Shown: positions 1 to 9,091, counted from the stretch's first letter. The stretch is 64,000 nucleotides of DNA from Nocardioides turkmenicus (GCF_011045035.1 NZ_JAALAA010000012.1:1-64000), one strand, 5' to 3'. The notes: generated by a model not told the origin, from the letters alone. Numbers and translations: made by a program.

Positions 1-234
1 GAGGAGGCGGGGTGGGCCGCGCCGGGGAGATCCGGGTCGCGTCCGGGTCGACCGGGTTCGCAGGCTCAGGCGTCGGAGGAGGGGTGGGACGCGGCGTACC
101 GGGTCTCGTCTTGTCCTGGTCTTCTGGCCCCATGTCGCACGCCCCGCATGTCAGTGAAGTGGAGCGACCGGGCCGAGCGACCCGAGTCGTAGGGCACATC
201 GTAAAGACACTTTGCAGAATTCGCAGCCGAGCGG

Positions 235-2559
235 TCAGTACCGGCGCGGATCTCGGGGCCGAGGGTCGCGCATCGGCGCGGGTCGTGCCGGTCTCGGACC
301 ACCCGCGCCCGCCCGCGAACGAATGTTCGTTCGCGGGCCCGCAGGTGAATGAACGTTCGTTCGCACGTCTACCCGTGAATGAACGTTCGTTCGCGGGTCT
401 GCCGGTGAACGAAGATTCGTTCGCCCGCGGGCGAGCCTGCTCGGCCACCAGATGACGTCGCCGAGGTCGAGGTTGATGGCGGTGACCAGGATCGAGCGGA
501 CGACCAGGGTGTCGAGGAGCACGCCGAGGGCGATCGCCAGCCCTATCTCGATGAAGCTGACGTGCGGCAGCGTGGTGAGCACCGCGAATGTCGCGGCCAG
601 GACGATGCCGGCGCTGGTGATGACCCCGCCGGTCGCCGAGAGTGCGACCAGGGAGGCACGCCGGGTGTCACCGTGAGCAACGACCTCTTCGCGCACCCGG
701 TGCATCAAAAAGATGTTGTAGTCGATGCCCAGCGCGACCAGGAACACGAAGACGAACAGCGGGAACTCGCGACCCTGACCGGCGAAGCCCATCGCGTCGA
801 AGATGATCGCCGAGAGTCCGAGGGCGGCGCCGAAGCTGAGCACGACCGTGGCCATCAGCAGCAGCGGGGAGAGCACCGAGCGCAGCAGGATCATCAGGAT
901 GATCAGCACCAGGCCCAGCACCAGCGGCATCACGACCCTGGTGTCCCGGTCGGTCGCCGCGGCCATGTCGAGCTGGATCGCGGCGGTGCCGGTGGCCAGT
1001 GCATCGGCCCCCTCGACGGAGTGGACGACGCTGCGTACGTCCTCGACGGTGTCGAACGACGCCTTCGACATCGGGTCGGTCGACAGCGGAACCGCGGTCA
1101 GCGCGACCTCGTGGGTGCCGTCGGTGACCGGCGTGACCCCGTCGTAGCCTGCCTTCGTGAGCGCCTCGACGACGTCCTTCTCGGTGCCCTGGGCCGAGAC
1201 GACCTGGATCGGGTTGGACGGGTCGCCGAGGTCGTGCTCCTCGAGCACCCGGTCGCCGATCAGCGAGGGAAAGTCCTTGGTGTAGGTCTCGGAGCTGTCC
1301 AGCGTGGTGATGTTGAGCATCGAGAGCCCGCCGCAGCAGGCCAGCAGGACCGCGGCGGTGCCGATCCAGACCGCCCGCGGCCGCTTCCGGATCCAGGCGC
1401 CGAGCCGCGTCCAGGCGCCGCCGTGCTTCTCGCCGGTGGTGCCGTACGCCGGCTTGACCGGCCAGAACACCCAGCGACCGGTGATCACCAGCAGCGCCGG
1501 GAGCAGGGTCAGCATCACGATCAGCCCGGCGACGATGCCGATCGCGCAGACCGGGCCGAGGCTGGCGGTCGACCCCATGGTGGCGACCATCAGGCCGAGC
1601 ATGCCGACGGTGACGGTGCCGGCCGAGGCGATGATGGCGGGCGCCGAGCCGCGCAGCGCCGCGGCCATCGCACGGTGCCGGTCCTCGTGCCGGCCGAGCT
1701 CCTCGCGATATCGGGCGATGAGCAGCAGCGCGTAGTCGGTGCCGGCGCCGAAGACGAGCACGTCGAGGATGGCGCGGTTCATCTGGTTGAGGGTCAGCCC
1801 GGCGTACATCGCGCAGAGGTAGACGACGCCCATCGACACGACCAGCGCGACCAGCACCGAGATCAGCGGCAACGCCCACAGGATCGGGCTCCGGTAGGTG
1901 ATCAGCAGGATCACGACGACCACGCCGGCGGCCGCGTAGAGCAGAGCGCCGCTGATCCCCGAGCCGGCCTCCATCTGGTCGGCGGTGGAGCCTCCGGCGC
2001 CGCCGATGTAGACGTCGACCCCCTCGATCTCGGTCAGATCGACCAGGTCGTCGCGCAGGTCGAGCAGCGCGGTGGGGTCCTCGTCGGCGTAGTTGACGAC
2101 GAGCGAGACCGTGGCGACCTCGCCGTCGGCGGAGACCAGGCCGTGCTTCTGACCGTTTTTCTCGCCGGTCGGGTACGCGATCGCGGGCATGATCGGTGAT
2201 CGATCCTGTCGAGATCCATTCTCTTTCGACTGGGGAGTCGCTTGGCTGGTGACTCCGTCGAGCGATGCGATCTCCGGGATCTGCAGCACGATCGCGGTGT
2301 AGTCGGCCTTCGTCAGACCACCCTCGCGGTGGTAGACGATCGTCGTGGTCAGGTCGTCGGGGTCCTGCACCTTGGCGAGCTCGTCGATCGCCTGGGTCGA
2401 CTCGGCGTTCGCGGGCAGCCAGTCGGAGTTGTCGTGGGACTCGACGTCGCCGAGCTTGCCGGTCAGCGGCCCCATCAGCACCAGCATCACCAGCCAGAAG
2501 CCGAGCACGACCCACTTCGTGACGGGCCCGGTGATGGCGCTGACGATCCGCTCAGACAT
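235..2559 (-). CDS. MMPL/RND family membrane transporter
   Basis: A 774-residue MMPL-type exporter of the RND superfamily, expected in the cytoplasmic membrane moving lipids or hydrophobic compounds by proton-motive force. It shows the two-fold MMPL layout: an N-terminal helix (WVVLGFWLVMLVLMG), a large extracytoplasmic loop, a helix bundle with the conserved FGAGTDYALLLIARYREEL segment, a second loop, and a second bundle with FLVALGIDYNIFLMHRVREE. The chosen start is ATG at 2559; a TTG 12 nt upstream is possible. The normal MMPL end appears to be near DVIWWPSRLA. The last ~70 residues are a low-complexity tail with four decapeptide repeats (RTNVHSPAGP type) encoded by a 30-bp DNA tandem repeat, so the original stop was probably lost. 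The substrate cannot be inferred. Confidence 0.9.
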   Translation of the reverse strand: MSERIVSAITGPVTKWVVLGFWLVMLVLMGPLTGKLGDVESHDNSDWLPANAESTQAIDELAKVQDPDDLTTTIVYHREGGLTKADYTAIVLQIPEIASLDGVTSQATPQSKENGSRQDRSPIMPAIAYPTGEKNGQKHGLVSADGEVATVSLVVNYADEDPTALLDLRDDLVDLTEIEGVDVYIGGAGGSTADQMEAGSGISGALLYAAAGVVVVILLITYRSPILWALPLISVLVALVVSMGVVYLCAMYAGLTLNQMNRAILDVLVFGAGTDYALLLIARYREELGRHEDRHRAMAAALRGSAPAIIASAGTVTVGMLGLMVATMGSTASLGPVCAIGIVAGLIVMLTLLPALLVITGRWVFWPVKPAYGTTGEKHGGAWTRLGAWIRKRPRAVWIGTAAVLLACCGGLSMLNITTLDSSETYTKDFPSLIGDRVLEEHDLGDPSNPIQVVSAQGTEKDVVEALTKAGYDGVTPVTDGTHEVALTAVPLSTDPMSKASFDTVEDVRSVVHSVEGADALATGTAAIQLDMAAATDRDTRVVMPLVLGLVLIILMILLRSVLSPLLLMATVVLSFGAALGLSAIIFDAMGFAGQGREFPLFVFVFLVALGIDYNIFLMHRVREEVVAHGDTRRASLVALSATGGVITSAGIVLAATFAVLTTLPHVSFIEIGLAIALGVLLDTLVVRSILVTAINLDLGDVIWWPSRLARGRTNLRSPADPRTNVHSRVDVRTNVHSPAGPRTNIRSRAGAGGPRPARPAPMRDPRPRDPRRY
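317..436. repeat. Four tandem 30-bp palindromic repeat units
   Basis: Four contiguous 30-bp units start at 317, 347, 377 and 407. Each opens with a dyad-symmetric core of the form GAAYGAACGTTCGTTC, followed by a 14-bp variable half. The cores of units 2 and 3 are identical; units 1 and 4 differ in one or two bases. The array lies inside the 3' end of the MMPL gene, where it encodes four decapeptides. The 30-bp period, close to three helical turns, and the symmetric cores resemble an array of operator sites as much as a coding repeat. Confidence 0.85.
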
Positions 2560-2651
2560 GCGTCCATGCAACCAATGCCCGCGGGGGCACGGTCACCGGG
2601 GGACGGCCGGGCCGGCTGTGGGTGTAAGCGAGTTCACAGCCGGCCGGAGGA

Positions 2652-3692
2652 TCAGGCCAGCCACTCCTTGACCTGGGCGATGGACGCCAGGCCGTCGGTG
2701 CCGGCGGCGGGCGTCACCTGGAGGCTGGTCACGCCGGCCTCCTTGAACGCCGCGATCCGCTCCTTCACGAACGACTCCGGTCCGACCAGGTTGCCCGCCT
2801 CGAGCCAGGCCTCGGGCACCTCGGCCTCGGCGTCGCGCTTGTGGCCGTCGAGGTAGAGGTCCTGGATCTTCTTGGCCGCGTCGCCGAAGCCGTACTTCAC
2901 GGCCATGTCGTTGTAGAAGTTCTTGCCGCGCGCCCCCATGCCGCCGACGTACAGCGCCAGCAGGCCGCGCATCGTGTCGCGGTGGCGCTTGGCCTCGTCG
3001 GGGTCGTCGGTGATCGCGAGCAGGCCGCCGGCGGAGATCTCGAGGGGCTTCAGGCTGGGGGAGCGCTTGGCCAGACCCTTGTCGATCGCCTCGCCCCACA
3101 CGTCGCGGGCTTTGTCGGGCAGGAACTGGAACGGCAGCCAGCCGTCGGCGACCTCGGCGGTCATCGCGACGTTGTTGTCACCCAGCGCGGCCACCCAGAT
3201 CGGGGTGTCGGCGCGCTCGGGCCGGTTGAGGAGCTTGAGCGGCTTGCCGAGGCCGGTGCCCTGGTCGGCCGGCAGCGGGATCTTGTAGAGCCCGTCGCTC
3301 TGCAGCCGCTCACCACGCAGCCCGGCGCGCAGCAGGCCGATGATCTCGCGGGTGCGAGCCAGCGGCTTGTCGTACGCCACCCCGTGGAAGCCCTCGATGA
3401 CCTGTGGTCCGCTCGCGCCGAGGCCGAGGATCGCGCGCCCGCCGGAGACGTTGTCGAGGCCGGCCGCGGTCTGGAGCAGTGCTCCCGGCGTACGGCTGTA
3501 GATGTTGAGGATGCCCGCGCCGAGCTCCACTCTCTCGGTCTTCGCGGCCAGATAGCCGAGCAGCGAGACCGCGTCGAAGCCGTACGGCTCGGCGACCCAG
3601 AGCTGGTCGAGCCCGGCCTTCTCCAGGTCGACGACCTGGTCTGCGGTCTCGCGGGGGTTGCCGAAGTACGTCAAGGGCATCGCAAGCTTCAT
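2652..3692 (-). CDS. LLM class F420-dependent oxidoreductase
   Basis: A 346-residue flavin/F420-type oxidoreductase of the bacterial luciferase-like (LLM) TIM-barrel superfamily, similar in layout to the Rv3520c-type proteins. Supporting segments are the N-terminal MPLTYFGNPRETADQVVDLE, WVAEPYGFDA, LGAGILNIYSRTP, LGASGPQVIEGFHG and the later PIWVAALGDNNVAMTAEVADGWLP, typical of the F420-binding LLM group. The ATG start at 3692 faces the fgd-like gene across 23 bp. The physiological substrate is unknown; F420 rather than FMN is inferred from family and from the neighbouring fgd-like gene. Confidence 0.88.
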   Translation of the reverse strand: MKLAMPLTYFGNPRETADQVVDLEKAGLDQLWVAEPYGFDAVSLLGYLAAKTERVELGAGILNIYSRTPGALLQTAAGLDNVSGGRAILGLGASGPQVIEGFHGVAYDKPLARTREIIGLLRAGLRGERLQSDGLYKIPLPADQGTGLGKPLKLLNRPERADTPIWVAALGDNNVAMTAEVADGWLPFQFLPDKARDVWGEAIDKGLAKRSPSLKPLEISAGGLLAITDDPDEAKRHRDTMRGLLALYVGGMGARGKNFYNDMAVKYGFGDAAKKIQDLYLDGHKRDAEAEVPEAWLEAGNLVGPESFVKERIAAFKEAGVTSLQVTPAAGTDGLASIAQVKEWLA

Positions 3693-3715
3693 GAGGGGGA
3701 GGCTACCGTGGGCGC

Positions 3716-4720
3716 GTGACGGAGATCAGGTTCGGATACAAGGCGTCCAACGAGCAGTTCGCACCGACGGAGCTGCTGAACTACGGCGTGATGGCGGAGG
3801 AGCAGGGTTTCGACTCGGTCTTCATCTCCGACCATCTCCAGCCCTGGCGGCACGACGGCGGGCACGCGCCGTTCGCGATGACCTGGCTGGGTGCGCTCGG
3901 CGCGCGCACGGAGCGGATCGTGATGGGCACCTCGGTGCTCACCCCGACGTTCCGCTACCACCCGGCGATCGTGGCGCAGTCCTTCGCGACCCTCGGCTCG
4001 CTCTTCCCCGACCGTGTCGTGCTCGGCATGGGCACCGGCGAGGCGATGAACGAGGCGCCGTTGGGTGTGGAGTGGCCCGAGGGCAAGGTGCGCTTCGCCC
4101 GCTTCCGCGAGGCGGTGCGGGTGATCAAGAAGCTCTGGTCCGAGGACCGGGTCACCTTCGAGGGCGACTACTACCAGCTCGACCGGGCGACCATCTACGA
4201 CAAGCCCTCCTCGCCGGTGCCGATCTACCTGGCGGGTTCGGGTCCGGCCGCGACCAAGTACGCCGGCCGCGCCGGTGACGGCTACATCACCACCTCCGGG
4301 AAGGGCGCGGAGCTCTACACCGACACCCTGCTCCCGGCGGTACGCACCGGCATCGAGCTCTCTGGCCGCAAGCCGGAGGACGTCGACATGATGATCGAGG
4401 TCAAGGTCTCCTTCGACCACGACCTGGAGCAGGCGATGGAGGCGACCCGGTTCTGGGGAGCCCTCGGACTCAGCCCCGAGCAGAAGCACTCCGTCGAGGA
4501 CCCGGTCGAGATGCAGCGTCTCGCGGACGCGCTGCCGACCGAGGCCACCGCCAAGCGGTTCATCGTGTCGACCGACCCCGACGAGCACGTCGCCCGGATC
4601 AAGGAATACCTCGACATGGGTTTCACCCACCTGGTCTTCCACGCCCCGGGGCCGGACCAGGCGAAGTTCCTCAAGCTCTACGGTGAGGAGATCCTCCCCA
4701 AGCTCCGGGCTCTCGTCTGA
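3716..4720 (+). CDS. fgd: F420-dependent glucose-6-phosphate dehydrogenase family protein
   Basis: A 334-residue LLM-family protein closely resembling mycobacterial FGD1, which oxidises glucose 6-phosphate to 6-phosphogluconolactone while reducing cofactor F420. Recognisable segments are GYKASNEQFAPTELL, ISDHLQPWRHDGGHAPF, GTSVLTPTFRYHPA, LGMGTGEAMNE, AGRAGDGYITTSGKG and the C-terminal LVFHAPGPDQ. Length matches the family (~336). The GTG start has no Shine-Dalgarno sequence, but TACCGT lies about 6 nt upstream, consistent with a leaderless mRNA. It would supply F420H2 for reductases such as the divergent neighbour. Some FGD-like paralogues act on other sugars or alcohols, so the exact substrate is inferred. 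Confidence 0.88.
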   Translation: MTEIRFGYKASNEQFAPTELLNYGVMAEEQGFDSVFISDHLQPWRHDGGHAPFAMTWLGALGARTERIVMGTSVLTPTFRYHPAIVAQSFATLGSLFPDRVVLGMGTGEAMNEAPLGVEWPEGKVRFARFREAVRVIKKLWSEDRVTFEGDYYQLDRATIYDKPSSPVPIYLAGSGPAATKYAGRAGDGYITTSGKGAELYTDTLLPAVRTGIELSGRKPEDVDMMIEVKVSFDHDLEQAMEATRFWGALGLSPEQKHSVEDPVEMQRLADALPTEATAKRFIVSTDPDEHVARIKEYLDMGFTHLVFHAPGPDQAKFLKLYGEEILPKLRALV

Positions 4721-4746
4721 GCCCCTGAGCCTGAGTCTGGGCAAGG

Positions 4747-4785
4747 CCAGGGCCCCGGCCCGGGAATCAGAGGCCGGGGCCCTGG
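4747..4785. terminator. Hairpin terminator after fgd-like gene
   Basis: A perfect 14-bp GC-rich inverted repeat (arms 4747-4760 and 4772-4785, 11-nt loop) lies 26 bp after the stop codon. It lacks a U-tract, as is common for actinobacterial terminators. Confidence 0.75.
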
Positions 4786-4851
4786 GAGGACCGCCCCACA
4801 TACGTCATACGCCATGCGAATGAGTGGCGTTGCACCTGTTTGAGATCGGTT

Positions 4852-5826
4852 GTGAGCGTGATGGTCGACCCGTTCGTGGACGCCGCCGAGAAGCACCGGC
4901 GGGAGCTGAGGGTGCACTGCTACCGGATGGTGGCGAGCTTCGACGAGGCCGAGGACCTGGTGCAGGACACCCTGGTCAAGGCGTGGGAGCGTCGCGACCA
5001 GCTGACCGACCCCGAGGCGATGCGGGCGTGGCTCTACCGGATCGCGACCAACACCTGTCTCGACTTCCTGCGCCGCAACGAGCGGCGCCCGAGGACATAC
5101 GCCCCGCTGCCGGGGTTCGACCACGGCACCGGTGAGCCGCCGGAGCTGCTGGAGTGGCTCCAGCCGTTCCCGGACTCCCTGCTCGAGCCCGAGCGCCCCG
5201 AGGAGGAGGCGGTCGCGCGGGAGACGATCGAGCTGGTCTTCCTGACCGCGATCCAGCACCTGACCCCGCAGCAGCGGGCGGTGTTCGTCTTCCGTGAGGT
5301 GCTCGGCTGGTCGGCGGCCGACACCGCGGCCGCCCTCGACGTCTCCGTCGCCACGGTCAACTCGCTGCTCCAGCGGGCCAAGCCGGCGCTGCGCCGCCAC
5401 CTGCCCGAGGACCGGTCGACCTGGCGCACCGAGGGGCCGACCGAGGAGGAGCGCAAGGTCATCGACGCCTACATCGCGGCGGGGGAGAGCAACTGGCGCG
5501 AGGGGATCGCCGACCTGCTGACCAGCGATGCCGTGCTGACGATGCCACCGAACCCGTTCTGGTTCTCCACCCGCCAGGCGCTCATGGACTTCGTGCTGCC
5601 CAACCTCGACCCGTCCTCGCCGACCTACCTCGGCGAATGGCGGTTCATCCCGGCGAGCGCCAACCGGATGCCGGCGGTCGCGGGCTACGTACGCCGCCCG
5701 GGGACGACGATCTACCGACCGCAGGTGCTCGACGTGCTCCGGGTCGCCGACGGAAAGCTCGCCCAGATCACCACGTTCGAGCCGCATCTCTTCCCGGCCT
5801 TCGGGCTCCCTCAGGCACTCACCTGA
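4852..5826 (+). CDS. ECF sigma factor with SnoaL-like C-terminal domain
   Basis: An RNA polymerase sigma-70 family ECF factor of about 324 residues, of the TIGR02960/SigG-like type. Region 2 is visible as LRVHCYRMVASFDEAEDLVQ followed by MRAWLYRIATNTCLDFLRR. Region 4 is the segment LTPQQRAVFVFREVLGWSAADTAAALDVSVATVNSLLQRA. The C-terminal ~130 residues resemble the SnoaL-like fold common in this subgroup, which can modulate activity in place of a separate anti-sigma factor. GTG 4852, GTG 4858 and ATG 4861 are all possible starts; no clear Shine-Dalgarno decides. The degenerate SDR gene begins 96 bp downstream on the same strand and may be a regulon member. Confidence 0.9.
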   Translation: MSVMVDPFVDAAEKHRRELRVHCYRMVASFDEAEDLVQDTLVKAWERRDQLTDPEAMRAWLYRIATNTCLDFLRRNERRPRTYAPLPGFDHGTGEPPELLEWLQPFPDSLLEPERPEEEAVARETIELVFLTAIQHLTPQQRAVFVFREVLGWSAADTAAALDVSVATVNSLLQRAKPALRRHLPEDRSTWRTEGPTEEERKVIDAYIAAGESNWREGIADLLTSDAVLTMPPNPFWFSTRQALMDFVLPNLDPSSPTYLGEWRFIPASANRMPAVAGYVRRPGTTIYRPQVLDVLRVADGKLAQITTFEPHLFPAFGLPQALT

Positions 5827-5922
5827 AAAAAGTTTCGGCTCACCCGATGAGTGGATGAGGCGGCGTACGTCCTAGGGGCAGATCACGCACACCGGGTGCG
5901 TGAGGACAGCTCAGGAGACATC

Positions 5923-6705
5923 GTGAACGCACAGCTTCAGGACCGCACCGCCATCGTCTGGGGCGGCGCGGGCGACATCGGCTCGACCACCGCGAAGGCC
6001 TTCGCCGAGGCGGGTGCCACGGTCTACCTCGCCGGCCGCACCGAGGCGACCCTCGCAGCCAAGGCCGAGGAGGTCGGCGCCGCCGGCTACGGGGTGGTCG
6101 ACATCCTCGACGAGGAGGCCGTCGTCGCCTTCGTGGACCGGGTCGTCGCCGAGACCGGCTCGCTCGACATCTCGTTCAACGTCGCCGACCGTGGCGACAT
6201 CCAGGGGCAGGCGCTGCTGGAGATCTCGGCCGCCGACTACACCCAGCCGGTCGTACGCGGCATCACCGGCTCCTTCCACACCGCTCGCGCCGCGGCCCGG
6301 CAGATGGTGGCCCAGGGACATGGGGTCGTGCTCGCGCTCGACTCCGGCTCCGCGCGCGGCTCGGCGCCGGGCATGGGCGGCACCAGCGCTGCCGACGGTG
6401 CCCTCGACGCCCTGGTCCGGGATCTGGCCGCGGAGGTCGGGCCCTCCGGCGTACGCGTCGTGGGGATCTGGACGGCCGGGATCACCGAGACCTTCACCAC
6501 CGAGAAGTTCGAGCGGGTTCTCGGCACGCGGCTCCCGGACGAGGCGCTCGACGGGATCAAGGCGAACCTCGACGGGATGCGGATGACCAAGCAGTCACCG
6601 CGGCTGAAGGAGGTCGCCGACACCGCGACCTTCCTCGCCTCCGACGGCGCCGGTGCGATCACCGGCACCTGGCTCAACGTGAGCAGTGGCATGTATCCGA
6701 GCTGA
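5923..6705 (+). CDS. SDR-family protein lacking the catalytic Tyr/Lys
   Basis: A 260-residue Rossmann-fold protein of the short-chain dehydrogenase/reductase family. The nucleotide-binding motif GGAGDIGS (residues 14-21) is present. The active site is not canonical: the usual YxxxK is T154-x-x-x-D158 (within GGTSAADGALDAL), and the usual NNAG is NVAD. Oxidoreductase activity is therefore doubtful; a non-enzymatic NAD(P)-sensing or divergent role is possible. The GTG start at 5923 has AGGAG at 5913-5917; an in-frame ATG 72 nt earlier has no such site. It follows the ECF sigma gene and precedes the acyltransferase, all on the same strand. Confidence 0.8.
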   Translation: MNAQLQDRTAIVWGGAGDIGSTTAKAFAEAGATVYLAGRTEATLAAKAEEVGAAGYGVVDILDEEAVVAFVDRVVAETGSLDISFNVADRGDIQGQALLEISAADYTQPVVRGITGSFHTARAAARQMVAQGHGVVLALDSGSARGSAPGMGGTSAADGALDALVRDLAAEVGPSGVRVVGIWTAGITETFTTEKFERVLGTRLPDEALDGIKANLDGMRMTKQSPRLKEVADTATFLASDGAGAITGTWLNVSSGMYPS

Positions 6706-6724
6706 GCGGGTTATGGTTCCCGGC

Positions 6725-7450
6725 ATGTCTTGGACCAGGGGTGAGCCGCTCACCGACGTACATCGGGAGCGGCTCATCGCCGCCGGGTTGGAGCCGGAGG
6801 TGCTCGTCGGGCTGGAGCTGCGCGAGATCACCGGCCCGTTGCCGGAGTGGTGGCACGAGGGCGGCAACGCGCTCTATCTGCGCGACGGGTTCCGGCTCGA
6901 CGAGCGGCTGATCGACCTGCTCGGGTTCTACCCGTTCTCGGACGCGCTGATCGTGGTCGCGACCGACATCACCTCGATGCAGGCGCTACTGGTCGGAGGT
7001 GACCGCCCGACGATCTTCATCGGCCCGGACACCAGCATGGTCTGGGGCGAGATCTACTGCGGCGGCGACTCCTCCGTGATCCTCTCCGGCGGCCTGGTCG
7101 CCACCTCGCGCGCGCAGATCGACGCCCGCAACGGCGGCTCGATCGTCACCGCTCCCGACCAGCTCTGGGCCGCGAACGTCTACGTCGCCACCGACGACAT
7201 GCATCGGCTGGAAGACGGCGAGACGGGGCAGCGGATCAATCCGTACGGCGCCCACATCCGCCTCGGCGAGCACGTCTGGCTCGGCCGCGACGCCATCGTC
7301 ACCGGCCACGTCGAGATCGGCGACGGCGCCGTCGTCGGCATGCGGAGCATGGTCCGCAACCAGAAGGTGGAGCCACGTACGGCCGTGGCCGGCGTGCCGG
7401 CGCGGCTGATCCGGGAGAACGTCGTCTGGTCCGGGGAGGACACCCCGTAG
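6725..7450 (+). CDS. Left-handed beta-helix (hexapeptide) acyltransferase-like protein
   Basis: A 241-residue protein with a C-terminal hexapeptide-repeat region of the LbH acyltransferase superfamily: HIRLGEHVWLGRDAIVTGHV, EIGDGAVVGMRSMV, then AVAGVPARLIRENVVW. This is the pattern of O-acetyltransferases that use acetyl-CoA. The N-terminal ~120 residues do not match a family I recognise. The ATG at 6725 is preceded by TATGGT about 8 nt upstream, so translation is probably leaderless, and the gene starts 19 nt after the SDR stop. The acceptor is unknown. Confidence 0.75.
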   Translation: MSWTRGEPLTDVHRERLIAAGLEPEVLVGLELREITGPLPEWWHEGGNALYLRDGFRLDERLIDLLGFYPFSDALIVVATDITSMQALLVGGDRPTIFIGPDTSMVWGEIYCGGDSSVILSGGLVATSRAQIDARNGGSIVTAPDQLWAANVYVATDDMHRLEDGETGQRINPYGAHIRLGEHVWLGRDAIVTGHVEIGDGAVVGMRSMVRNQKVEPRTAVAGVPARLIRENVVWSGEDTP

Positions 7451-7538
7451 GGTGCCGTACTGAACGGCCCGCCGCTCGTAACGTCCCATTCACGTTGCGC
7501 CCGCCGCGGCGTCGCTGCCGGGCCGCACGCTTGACGCC

Positions 7539-8417
7539 ATGGCATCGGCCTCCCGCCCCCTTGTGATCGGCCATCGCGGAGCGCCCGGCTACCTGCCGGA
7601 GCACTCCTTGGAGTCCTACCGTCTGGCCCTGCGCCAAGGCGTCGACGCGCTCGAGACCGACGTGGTGATGACCCGCGACGGGGTGATGGTGCTCCGGCAC
7701 GAGAACGAGCTCACCCGCACCACGGACGTGGCCTCACGCCCGGAGTTCGCGGAGCGGCGTACGACCAAGGTCGTCAGCGGCAAGAAGTGGACGGGCTGGT
7801 TCACCGAAGACTTCACCTTCTCCGAGCTGCTCACCCTCGGCGCACCGACGAACAGCCAGCCGATCATCACCCTCGACACGCTGCTCCTGCTCGTCGCCGA
7901 CGAGTCGAAGCGCCGCGGGCGGCGGGTCGGGCTGCACGTCGAGGTCAAGCACCCGACGTACTTCGCCTCCATCGGCCTCCCCGTCACCGAGACCCTCCTG
8001 CAGACCCTCGCCGACCACGGCGTCGACGCCTGGAACACCCTCCCCGGCCTGCCGACGCAGCGGCTGTGGCTGCAGAGCTTCGACGAGGCGTGGGTACGCG
8101 AGATGAGCACCCGCACCGACATCCCGCTGGTGCAGCTGGTCGACAAGAAGTGGGGTGTCGTCGACTGCAGGGAGATCGCGACGTACGCCCAGGCCATCGG
8201 CCCCAAGAAGTCGATGGTCCGCAAGAAGGGGCAGCCGCCGACCGGCCTGGCCGACGAGGCCCACCGGCACGGCCTGAAGGTCTTCGTCTGGACCCTGAAA
8301 GCAGGCCGCGACCAGGCAAATCGGCTGTTCGAGGCGGGGGTCGACGGGGTGTTCGCCGACTACCCGAACCGGCCGATCGCCGCTTTGGCCGACATCACAG
8401 CGTCGCAGACCGCATAG
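7539..8417 (+). CDS. Glycerophosphodiester phosphodiesterase
   Basis: A 292-residue GDPD-family TIM-barrel enzyme, expected to hydrolyse glycerophosphodiesters to glycerol 3-phosphate and an alcohol. The family hallmarks are present: HRGAPGYLPEHSLESY near the N-terminus, ALETDVVMTRDGVMVLRHE with its metal/catalytic residues, LHVEVKHPTYF, and the C-terminal VFVWTLKAGRDQANRLFEAGVDGVFADYP distributed over the last strand. No signal peptide is seen, so it is probably cytoplasmic. It stands alone between the acyltransferase and a TetR gene. Confidence 0.9.
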   Translation: MASASRPLVIGHRGAPGYLPEHSLESYRLALRQGVDALETDVVMTRDGVMVLRHENELTRTTDVASRPEFAERRTTKVVSGKKWTGWFTEDFTFSELLTLGAPTNSQPIITLDTLLLLVADESKRRGRRVGLHVEVKHPTYFASIGLPVTETLLQTLADHGVDAWNTLPGLPTQRLWLQSFDEAWVREMSTRTDIPLVQLVDKKWGVVDCREIATYAQAIGPKKSMVRKKGQPPTGLADEAHRHGLKVFVWTLKAGRDQANRLFEAGVDGVFADYPNRPIAALADITASQTA

Positions 8418-8445
8418 GCCACCTTCACGTCGTAACCTTCAGGGC

Positions 8446-9066
8446 ATGCCGCCCCTGAACGCCGACCGCGCGGTCCTGATCGCCGCGCGCGAAGTGCTGC
8501 TGCGCGACCCCCGCGCGACGATGGCCGCGGTCGCCGAGGAGGCCGGTATGGGTGTGGCGGGCCTCTACCGCCGCTACGCCAACAAGCAGGCGCTGCTGCG
8601 CGCCGTCGCCGCCGACAACTACCGCCGCTACATCGCCTTCGCCGAGGCGGCGCTGAGCGACACCGACGACCCCTGGCACGCGTTCACGGGCTTCCTGAGC
8701 CAGGTGCTCGACGACGGCCTCCCGCGCCTCACCCTCGCCCTGCGCGGCGAGGTCGACCTCGACCAGGGCCTGCTCGACCTGGACAAGCTCGCCGTCGACA
8801 CCACCAACCGCCTCCTGCGCGGCGCCCGCGGCAGCGGCATTCTCCGCCCCGACGTCACCCGCGCCGACATCGTCGTCATCCTCGAGCAGATCGGCCGGAT
8901 CGACGTAGGAGATGACGTACGCAGCGCCTCCCTGCGTCGTCGCTACCTGTCCCTCGTCTGCGACGGGCTTCGGGCCGAGGCTGCGAGCCGGAGGCTTCCT
9001 GGGCCGCCGCCGCACGAGGCTGAGCTCATCGGGCGTTGGTCCGGGGAGATTTCCAGCGTTTCTTAG
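8446..9066 (+). CDS. TetR family transcriptional regulator
   Basis: A 206-residue TetR/AcrR-type repressor. The N-terminal helix-turn-helix is AAVAEEAGMGVAGLYRRYANKQALLRAV (about residues 26-53), followed by an all-helical ligand-binding domain without a recognisable ligand class. The start ATG lies 28 nt after the glycerophosphodiesterase stop, so the two may be co-transcribed. The target is unknown; the nearest membrane exporter is the MMPL gene 6 kb away, which is weak evidence of a link. Confidence 0.88.
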   Translation: MPPLNADRAVLIAAREVLLRDPRATMAAVAEEAGMGVAGLYRRYANKQALLRAVAADNYRRYIAFAEAALSDTDDPWHAFTGFLSQVLDDGLPRLTLALRGEVDLDQGLLDLDKLAVDTTNRLLRGARGSGILRPDVTRADIVVILEQIGRIDVGDDVRSASLRRRYLSLVCDGLRAEAASRRLPGPPPHEAELIGRWSGEISSVS

Positions 9067-9091
9067 GCCGTTGGGTCAGTCGTCCGCGGTG

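Noticed and set aside
317..436. Possible CRISPR array
   Set aside because: The repeats are contiguous 30-bp units with no unique spacers, and no cas genes are present.
562..2199. A 545-codon plus-strand frame opposite the MMPL gene
   Set aside because: Its composition (Arg, Asp, Gln, His repeats) is the usual shadow of GC-rich coding sequence on the other strand. The MMPL reading has clear membrane segments and motifs.
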